This document shows positions 1 through 4,235 of a stretch of DNA of 7,216 nt, in pieces. Numbering within the stretch: position 1 is the stretch's first letter; each line of letters opens with the position of its first letter. The stretch comes from an uncultured Thermoanaerobacteraceae bacterium (GTDB lineage: Bacteria; Bacillota; DSM-12270; Thermacetogeniales; Thermacetogeniaceae), in contig CALGIY010000213.1 of assembly GCA_937914965.1 (NCBI GenBank), forward strand, positions 1-7,216. The letters are read 5' to 3'. Made by a program: the position numbers and the translations under genes. Under the pieces are notes generated by a model. That model was not told where the DNA came from and did no database searches. It saw only the letters and a program-made list of their open reading frames with translations.

Positions 1-1
1 C

Positions 2-277
2 TTAACATTTAAAGGAAATAAATTGCCTGACAATGTAAAAACCATAGATGGTAAATTATTAAACTTTGCTCTACCATGGGGTTATGCCGATAACCATCCC
101 AACCACTCTGACTTAAGTAACTTTAAAATTGAGTGGGCTGTAAATGAAGAAGGTATTCCTGTTGAATTAGATTCTATTGACTTTATCCGCATTTATACAG
201 GGGTAAACCAATATGCTGGAATAATGGGAGAAATTTCAACCGAAATTCAAACTATAGAAGTATTACATACTAAATAA
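2..277 (+). CDS. C-terminal end of a Bacteroidetes-type surface protein (5' partial)
   Basis: The open frame runs in from the left edge, so the first visible codon (TTA, base 2) is internal; the TTG at 23 is not needed as a start. The 91 visible residues end at a TAA. They contain a stretch of the type IEWAVNEEG followed by IDFIRIYTGVNQYAG and a final GEISTEI segment. From memory this resembles the C-termini of Bacteroidetes cell-surface proteins encoded near TonB-dependent uptake systems; I cannot verify the family here and do not assign a function. There is no membrane segment in the visible part. Base composition is strongly AT-rich, unlike the genes from 386 onward, and a lipoprotein start follows 29 bp downstream on the same strand, which suggests an operon in the source genome. 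Confidence 0.7.
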   Translation, partial: LTFKGNKLPDNVKTIDGKLLNFALPWGYADNHPNHSDLSNFKIEWAVNEEGIPVELDSIDFIRIYTGVNQYAGIMGEISTEIQTIEVLHTK

Positions 278-306
278 AAGAAGTATAAATTTAAAAAGAT
301 TTAATT

Positions 307-381
307 ATGAAACAAAAAAAGTTATTTTTATTAGTTACTTTATTTTTAAGTATTTCATTTTTATCAAGCTGTTATTGGTAA
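307..381 (+). CDS. N-terminal fragment of a lipoprotein, truncated at the junction
   Basis: An ATG at 307 opens a 24-codon frame reading MKQKKLFLLVTLF and on to LSSCYW, then TAA. It has the three parts of a lipoprotein signal peptide: a basic N-region (K2, K4, K5), a hydrophobic core (about residues 6-18) and a lipobox L19-S20-S21-C22. Cys22 would be lipidated by Lgt and become residue 1 of the mature protein. Only two codons follow before a stop that lies where the DNA changes character, so the mature protein is missing. There is no Shine-Dalgarno before the ATG, only an AT-rich leader, as is usual in Bacteroidetes. I read it as the head of a real lipoprotein gene cut by the junction, not as a functional 24-residue peptide. 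Confidence 0.65.
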   Translation: MKQKKLFLLVTLFLSISFLSSCYW

Positions 382-1390
382 TTTCTCCAGGTATTCTTCC
401 TCTCTTGGCCAGAGGTTTACCGTTGACCTCCTTCAGGTCAAGGGTCATGTCGATGGGACGGGCAGCAGAAATATAGCTTCCTACACCAAAAGCATCCGCA
501 CCGGCCTCGCTTAAAATCTTGATACGCTCTGGACCAAGCCCTCCAGAAACAAAGATGCGCACCTTTGGAAAGCCTTTCTGATCAAGGCGTCCTCGCACCT
601 CCTTGACCAGATCTGGGGTGACACCTCCCCGCTCACCTGGGGTGTCCAGGCGGACACCAGCAAGATCTTGCCCCAGGCCTTCGGCAACCCTGAGTGCCTC
701 CTCAGCTTCATCTTTAAATGTATCGACCAGCACTGTCCGCGGTGCATCGGGGGGCATCAATTCATTGTAGGCCACAGCAGCCTTGACTGTATCCCCAATA
801 ATCAGGATCATGGCATGGGGAATAGTGCCTTGTGGTTCGCGTCCAGCTAGTTTCGCTGCAAGAATACAGCTTGCCCCATCACACCCTCCGATGATAGCAG
901 CCCTCTCCATCACCGGGGCCACTGCCGGGTGAATATGGCGTGCACCAAAACATAAAACCGATTTATCCTGGGCAGCATCTTTGACTTCCCTGGCCGCAGT
1001 TGCCCAACCCGATGAACTTGCCAGGAAACCAAGAATGGGTGTTTCATAAATACCGAACTGCGCATATGACCCTTTGATACGCAGCACTACATCTTTGGCC
1101 TGCATCGGTGACCCCTCAGGGAGTGCCCAGACTTCCACATCCTTATCAATGAACAGATCCATTACCTCTTTAATACCTGCAAAAACTCCGTCCCTACGGC
1201 AGAACACTTCCGCGGTTACTGGAGTGTCTACAATACCCATCTTGCTTAAAATCTCGTGGGTCCGGACAAAATAAACATCTGTTGTTGCACCAGACATGAT
1301 CTCTTCCGGGGTGGCAGAATAAAACTTACGTTCCGGTGCTATTTTGATTTCTGCAACCCTAGCCAATGAATGGATCAGGGATTCATCCAT
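335..1390 (-). CDS. pncB: Nicotinate phosphoribosyltransferase, C-terminal tip replaced at the junction
   Basis: This cytosolic enzyme joins nicotinate to PRPP, with ATP hydrolysis, to give nicotinate mononucleotide, the entry step of the Preiss-Handler route to NAD. The chosen start, ATG at 1390, follows AAGGGG at 1399-1404 with 8 nt spacing and gives 351 residues. The frame stays open upstream to 1495, but that 35-residue extension overlaps the next gene and resembles no family sequence. Supporting motifs are FGARHIHP (148-155, the region of the catalytic histidine), RLDTPGERGG (247-256), VSGGLGPERI (281-290) and GVGSYIS (302-308), the last two forming the phosphate-binding loops of type II phosphoribosyltransferases. 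Family members end soon after the GRIPG motif, here 331-335. The 16 residues after it are encoded by the foreign AT-rich DNA, so the natural stop is lost. The protein belongs to the short (about 350-residue) bacterial and archaeal subgroup rather than the 400-residue E. coli type. Confidence 0.9.
   Translation of the reverse strand: MDESLIHSLARVAEIKIAPERKFYSATPEEIMSGATTDVYFVRTHEILSKMGIVDTPVTAEVFCRRDGVFAGIKEVMDLFIDKDVEVWALPEGSPMQAKDVVLRIKGSYAQFGIYETPILGFLASSSGWATAAREVKDAAQDKSVLCFGARHIHPAVAPVMERAAIIGGCDGASCILAAKLAGREPQGTIPHAMILIIGDTVKAAVAYNELMPPDAPRTVLVDTFKDEAEEALRVAEGLGQDLAGVRLDTPGERGGVTPDLVKEVRGRLDQKGFPKVRIFVSGGLGPERIKILSEAGADAFGVGSYISAARPIDMTLDLKEVNGKPLAKRGRIPGEITNNSLIKMKYLKIK
372..386. other. 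Probable chimeric junction between two genomes
   Basis: Left of this point the DNA is AT-rich with rightward Bacteroidetes-like genes; right of it the DNA is richer in G+C with leftward Firmicutes-like genes. The lipobox cysteine codon ends at 372. The last clearly family-like residues of the phosphoribosyltransferase (GRIPG) end at 386. The break must therefore lie in this interval or a few bases from it. No inverted repeat, target duplication, transposase or tRNA is visible on either side. Short shared sequence at the joint could blur the exact base. A ligation or assembly artefact is more likely than a natural insertion, but sequence alone does not prove it. Confidence 0.7.
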
Positions 1391-1398
1391 TCTGCATA

Positions 1399-1446
1399 CC
1401 CCTTTCACAAATGAAATATAATGAAATATAATGTTCTTTTCGCCAA
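1399..1446 (-). promoter_or_regulatory. Possible promoter and RBS of the phosphoribosyltransferase gene
   Basis: The 76-bp gap between the transglycosylase stop and this gene is AT-rich on a mid-G+C background. On the minus strand TTGGCG (1441-1446) is followed after 17 bp by CATTAT (1418-1423), a four-of-six match to the -10 consensus; TATATT copies lie nearby. The Shine-Dalgarno AAGGGG is at 1399-1404. No terminator hairpin was seen between the two genes, so readthrough from the upstream operon is also possible. The promoter is a pattern-based guess; the ribosome binding site is well supported. Confidence 0.35.
1411..1433. repeat. 10-bp tandem direct repeat in the intergenic gap
   Basis: ATGAAATATA occurs twice without a gap (1411-1420 and 1421-1430) and a third copy begins with ATG at 1431-1433. 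On the minus strand this gives two evenly spaced TATATTTCAT units that overlap the possible -10 region of the phosphoribosyltransferase gene. It could be slippage-prone DNA or a pair of binding half-sites one helical turn apart; no known operator is recognised. Confidence 0.6.
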
Positions 1447-1466
1447 AATACTCCTGGTTTCCTTTC

Positions 1467-2030
1467 TTATTCATACAAGTATTTATAGATTTCATAATTG
1501 CGCAGTACAGATTTGATATAACTCCTGGTTTCCGGAAAAGGAATATTATTCAGATCGTTTGCTGTACCCTTCCACTGCCCGGTTTTCATCCATTTACCCA
1601 CATTACCCCTCCCGGCATTGTAAGCAGCGAGCGCTGCCACCATGTTACCGTCAAATTCCTTAAGGAGATTGGAAAGATACCAACTCCCGATCATCATATT
1701 GACTTCCTTTTGGTAAAGCATTTCCGTTTGATAATTATCGAATTCGATCTGACCAGCAACCCATTTTGCTGTACTAGGCATAACCTGCATTAGGCCAATC
1801 GCTCCCGCATCTGAACAAGCCTGTGGGTCAAAGCTGCTTTCCACCTTAATCACAGCCACCAGCAGAAAAGGGTCTACACCGGAGTTTACTGCCACCTCGG
1901 TTGTTTCTTGTTGATATGGCCAGGGGTGGGAAAGTTTCCAGAACCACTTTGCCTGGAGAAGGTAAATAACACCAATGAAGATTAAGAATATAATCAATAG
2001 TGATCTAAGTCGCTTGATTTTTATAACCAT
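1467..2030 (-). CDS. Membrane-anchored lytic transglycosylase, SLT domain
   Basis: The enzyme should cleave the MurNAc-GlcNAc bond of peptidoglycan on the outer face of the membrane, leaving 1,6-anhydro-MurNAc ends. The 187 residues start with a basic stretch (K4, K6, R7, R9) and one hydrophobic segment (about 11-25) that acts as a signal anchor. The rest is a single SLT (family 1, lysozyme-like) domain. Motifs in order are IKVESSFDP with the catalytic glutamate E64, GLMQVMPSTA (79-88), AAYNAGRGNV (135-144) and IPFPETRSYI (163-172). No LysM or other wall-binding module is present, and the length is normal for the small Firmicutes members. The ATG at 2030 has GGAG at 2039-2042 with 8 nt spacing. 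It lies 34 bp after coaE, and from memory this pairing recurs in Clostridia. Possible roles are wall turnover or sporulation; the sequence does not decide. Confidence 0.93.
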   Translation of the reverse strand: MVIKIKRLRSLLIIFLIFIGVIYLLQAKWFWKLSHPWPYQQETTEVAVNSGVDPFLLVAVIKVESSFDPQACSDAGAIGLMQVMPSTAKWVAGQIEFDNYQTEMLYQKEVNMMIGSWYLSNLLKEFDGNMVAALAAYNAGRGNVGKWMKTGQWKGTANDLNNIPFPETRSYIKSVLRNYEIYKYLYE

Positions 2031-2064
2031 TCCAAAAACTCCAATTCACGGGGATTGTGTATCT

Positions 2065-2667
2065 TCAAGAAAGGGTCATCTCCTGCCAGATCCCCTCTAC
2101 TTGTTTTTTCGTCTTATCAAGGCTATATCTGTTATCGATCACCCGGTCCGCTCTCTTTAGTTTTTCATCCAACGGCATTTGTGCTTTCATCCGGAGCTTG
2201 GCTTCCTCCGCTGTTATGTTGTCTCTCTTCATCAGCCGCTCAAGCTGTATGGCAGGATCAACTGCTACCACCCAGACCTCATCAACCAGTCTGTCCATCC
2301 CTAATTCCAAGAGGATAGGCGCTTCTACGACCACTATTCCCTTGATACCAGCGGTCCGATGCTCTTGCACAAGCATTTCAATTGCTGCAGTGATATAGGG
2401 ATGTGTGATCTTATTTAGTTTGTCCAATTTTACAGGATCCGTAAAAACAATCCTGCCGAGTTTTTTTCTCTTTAATGTCAGGTCGCTGTTCAAAATCCCC
2501 TCACCAAACTCATCAACAATCTGCTGCCACGCCGGTAGTCCTGGTTTCACCACCTGGCGAGCGATAAGGTCTGCATCAATAACTTGTGCACCAAGTTCTT
2601 TTAGGTATTCACTGACAAGGCTTTTTCCACTGGCAATCCCGCCAGTCAATCCTATTACAGGTCCCAC
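2065..2667 (-). CDS. coaE: Dephospho-CoA kinase
   Basis: CoaE phosphorylates the 3'-hydroxyl of dephospho-CoA with ATP, the last step of coenzyme A synthesis, in the cytosol. I chose the GTG at 2667 as start: GGAGG at 2674-2678 lies 6 nt before it, and the resulting 200 residues match the usual family length with the P-loop close to the N-terminus. An ATG at 2715 is in frame but would add 16 residues and overlap the ytaF 3' end. The Walker A motif is GGIASGKS (9-16). Then come DAD (31-33, with the acidic residue near the phosphoryl-transfer site), THPYI (88-92) and VEAPILLE (114-121), the counterpart of the usual D-x-PLL-E segment. The lid region includes the basic MKRDN stretch. Gene order between ytaF and a wall enzyme is as expected for Firmicutes. 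Confidence 0.95.
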   Translation of the reverse strand: MGPVIGLTGGIASGKSLVSEYLKELGAQVIDADLIARQVVKPGLPAWQQIVDEFGEGILNSDLTLKRKKLGRIVFTDPVKLDKLNKITHPYITAAIEMLVQEHRTAGIKGIVVVEAPILLELGMDRLVDEVWVVAVDPAIQLERLMKRDNITAEEAKLRMKAQMPLDEKLKRADRVIDNRYSLDKTKKQVEGIWQEMTLS

Positions 2668-2673
2668 AGCCAA

Positions 2674-2678
2674 CCTCC
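2674..2678 (-). promoter_or_regulatory. Ribosome binding site that fixes the coaE GTG start
   Basis: GGAGG on the minus strand, 6 nt before the GTG at 2667, in the 17-bp gap after the ytaF stop. No comparable site supports the upstream in-frame ATG at 2715. Confidence 0.8.
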
Positions 2679-2684
2679 AGATCT

Positions 2685-3326
2685 TTAGAAGATTTTGAGC
2701 AACCCCAGGATGCACAAAAGGGTACCAGCTAAAAGCGGCCCTTGTGACCGCAGCCAGCCCAGCGGTGAGGAACGGCCAAGATGTACTCCCAGTAGAATAA
2801 AGCCCTGCTGGAAGAGGCCTATGAGCAGTACGGTCCAGATCCCCCCCGAACCGGCCATTGCAGCTCCGAAAACCGCTCCGAGTGCATCCACTGAAAGAGC
2901 AAGAGCAAGCAAGAGTGATTCCTTGAGGCTGATTACTCCAGAAGCATCGATATCAGCATTGACTGGCTCTTCGAAAATCTTGATGATCACTGCCAGTGAG
3001 GCCAGCCGAAATTCAACCACTTTACTGACCCTTTCCTCTTCCCGGATAGAATCTTTATCCTTTTTCCGCAGGCGGAGAAGCCACAATAAACCTATGCATA
3101 AAAGAATCACTCCACCCAATTTTTCACTCCACACACCAGGAAGAAGATTAGCTGCAGCACCACCGCAGAAAACCGAAATGCTCACAATCAGCATAGAGGT
3201 GCACAATAATACCGCATACGACTGCAGGGGAATTCTTATCTTGCGTAGTCCATATGCAAACCCAGCACTGAAAGCATCCAAACTCAATGCAGTAGCAAAA
3301 AAAATTAAAGTCCAGAGATCCACCAC
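2685..3326 (-). CDS. ytaF: Sporulation membrane protein YtaF (MntP-like)
   Basis: This integral membrane protein belongs to the YtaF family, related to MntP manganese efflux pumps and found mainly in spore-formers; its substrate is not established. With the GTG at 3326 as start the protein has 213 residues. About six hydrophobic segments are visible (roughly 4-24, 36-62, 70-86, 136-158, 162-182, 194-213). The two halves share an internal-repeat motif: ALSLDAFSAGFAYGLRK (13-29) and ALSVDALGAVFGAAM (143-157), each with a conserved Asp (D17, D147) inside the membrane. A charged loop (87-105) separates them. The segment FEEPVNADIDASGVIS (118-133) is typical of YtaF and absent from ordinary MntP. 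The second repeat has Val152 where I would expect Gly, a small deviation. It sits between mutM and coaE as in Bacillus. Confidence 0.88.
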   Translation of the reverse strand: MVDLWTLIFFATALSLDAFSAGFAYGLRKIRIPLQSYAVLLCTSMLIVSISVFCGGAAANLLPGVWSEKLGGVILLCIGLLWLLRLRKKDKDSIREEERVSKVVEFRLASLAVIIKIFEEPVNADIDASGVISLKESLLLALALSVDALGAVFGAAMAGSGGIWTVLLIGLFQQGFILLGVHLGRSSPLGWLRSQGPLLAGTLLCILGLLKIF

Positions 3327-3373
3327 CCATTTCACCTCCACCTACAACTTATTAAGCAGAAGTAAAGGTGGTG
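3321..3373 (-). promoter_or_regulatory. Possible hairpin over the ytaF translation start
   Basis: In the mutM-ytaF gap the mRNA segment CACCACC (complement of 3367-3373) can pair with GGTGGTG (complement of 3321-3327), which contains both likely GTG start codons. A rival pairing, CCACCT (3366-3371) with AGGTGG (3338-3343), would cover the Shine-Dalgarno instead. Each stem is only 6-7 bp with a loop of 39 or 22 nt. The region is purine-rich by nature of the Shine-Dalgarno, so chance is a real alternative. No known manganese riboswitch pattern was recognised. Confidence 0.2.
3335..3339 (-). promoter_or_regulatory. Ribosome binding site that decides the ytaF start
   Basis: The strong GGAGG (3335-3339) is 8 nt before the GTG at 3326 and 11 nt before a second in-frame GTG at 3323. 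The earlier in-frame GTG at 3341 overlaps this Shine-Dalgarno and would leave it unused. I therefore place the start at 3326. Confidence 0.7.
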
Positions 3374-3399
3374 TTTGTCCTAAGTGTTTTCATCCTGAA

Positions 3400-4224
3400 C
3401 TACTTTTGACAGTACACACAGAAATAGGTGCTGCGCCCTCCCTGCTTGATCCGGGAAATAGTATTCCCACAGCAGGGGCAGGGTTCTCCTTCCCTACCGT
3501 GAACTGAGAGCAGGTTCTGGAACTCGCCGCGGTTTCCGTCACCATCCACATAATCTCGCAGGGTTGTCCCGCGGTGCTTGATAGCCATTTTTAAGACATC
3601 CTTGATCGCCTGGTAAAGCCTTTTTTGTTCGTCAGTTTTCAGTGAATCTGCCAAACGCCCCGGATGCAGCCCAGCCTTCCAGAGGATCTCATTGGCATAG
3701 ATATTTCCGATTCCGGCAATAAACGACTGGTTGAGCAGCAGTGCCTTCAGCTGTCCCCTTCTTCCTTTAAGCATACTTCGAAAAATTTCCAGTGAAAGTT
3801 GGGGATCAAGGGCATCATACCCTAGAACGCTGAGGGAGGAAAAACTATCCACCTCCCGGTAGGGCAGAAGGTGCATGGTTCCAAATTTCCGGACATCCTG
3901 GAAACGAATTTCTTTACCCTGATCCAAATAAAAAATAACACAGGTATATTTGCTGCAAGGAGCATCCGTCTCTGTAAAGATTAGCCGCCCGGTCATGCGC
4001 AGGTGGACCACCAAAACCCAGGACACACCGATCTCGATGAGCAGGTACTTCCCCCTGCGGCTGAAGCCAGTGATTTCCTGTCCTTCAAGACAATTAGCAA
4101 AGCTTGCTGGATCAGGCTTTTTAACGGTTTTAGCGTTGAGTACTGCCACCTTCTGGATCTTGCAACCTAAAGCTTTTGGTTCTAGGGAACGAAGGATTGT
4201 TTCCACTTCTGGTAGTTCAGGCAT
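3400..4224 (-). CDS. mutM: Formamidopyrimidine-DNA glycosylase (Fpg/MutM)
   Basis: MutM removes 8-oxoguanine and formamidopyrimidines from DNA and cuts the abasic site by beta/delta elimination. The start is fixed at the ATG at 4224, because the mature enzyme must begin with Pro2, the Schiff-base nucleophile, as in MPELPEVE; the frame is open upstream but not used. The 274 residues carry Pro2, Glu3 and Glu6, Lys59 in RRGKY, HLRMTGRL (74-81), the RFQDVRKFG loop (107-115), the helix-two-turn-helix segment with AGIGNIYANE (170-179, Asn174 a phosphate contact), and a C-terminal zinc finger with C249, C252, C269 and C272. Arg264 in the finger contacts the lesion backbone. An extra Cys251 makes the first pair CPCC. 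The ATG is 4 bp after the polA stop, so the two are probably co-translated and work in the same base-excision pathway. Confidence 0.97.
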   Translation of the reverse strand: MPELPEVETILRSLEPKALGCKIQKVAVLNAKTVKKPDPASFANCLEGQEITGFSRRGKYLLIEIGVSWVLVVHLRMTGRLIFTETDAPCSKYTCVIFYLDQGKEIRFQDVRKFGTMHLLPYREVDSFSSLSVLGYDALDPQLSLEIFRSMLKGRRGQLKALLLNQSFIAGIGNIYANEILWKAGLHPGRLADSLKTDEQKRLYQAIKDVLKMAIKHRGTTLRDYVDGDGNRGEFQNLLSVHGREGEPCPCCGNTISRIKQGGRSTYFCVYCQK

Positions 4225-4228
4225 ACTA

Positions 4229-4235
4229 TCACTCC
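4229..4235 (-). promoter_or_regulatory. mutM ribosome binding site joined to the polA stop codon
   Basis: GGAG (4232-4235) lies within the last polA codons and runs directly into the polA TGA (4229-4231). Spacing to the mutM ATG is 7 nt. A ribosome ending on polA would clear or reuse this site, which points to translational coupling. Confidence 0.7.

Noticed and set aside
340..420. Natural horizontal transfer or insertion at the composition break
   Set aside because: There is no integrase, transposase, tRNA or flanking repeat, and both genes are cut at the same place; an artefactual join explains it more simply.
1391..1495. N-terminal extension of the phosphoribosyltransferase to an ATG at 1495
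   Set aside because: It overlaps the transglycosylase 3' end, has AT-rich non-family sequence, and the ATG at 1390 has a well-placed ribosome binding site.
1431..1793. A 120-codon open frame on the plus strand
   Set aside because: It is a shadow of the SLT lytic transglycosylase gene, whose catalytic motifs are intact on the other strand.
3148..3330. A 60-codon minus-strand frame starting with an ATG at 3330, close to the ytaF Shine-Dalgarno
   Set aside because: The ATG is too close to the Shine-Dalgarno, and the frame is a Cys- and Trp-rich out-of-frame reading of the well-conserved ytaF.
2695..3507. A 270-codon open frame on the plus strand
   Set aside because: It lies antisense to ytaF and the mutM end, has no ribosome binding site or recognisable motifs, and is rich in Ser, Pro, Lys and Arg as expected from the reverse of a membrane protein gene.
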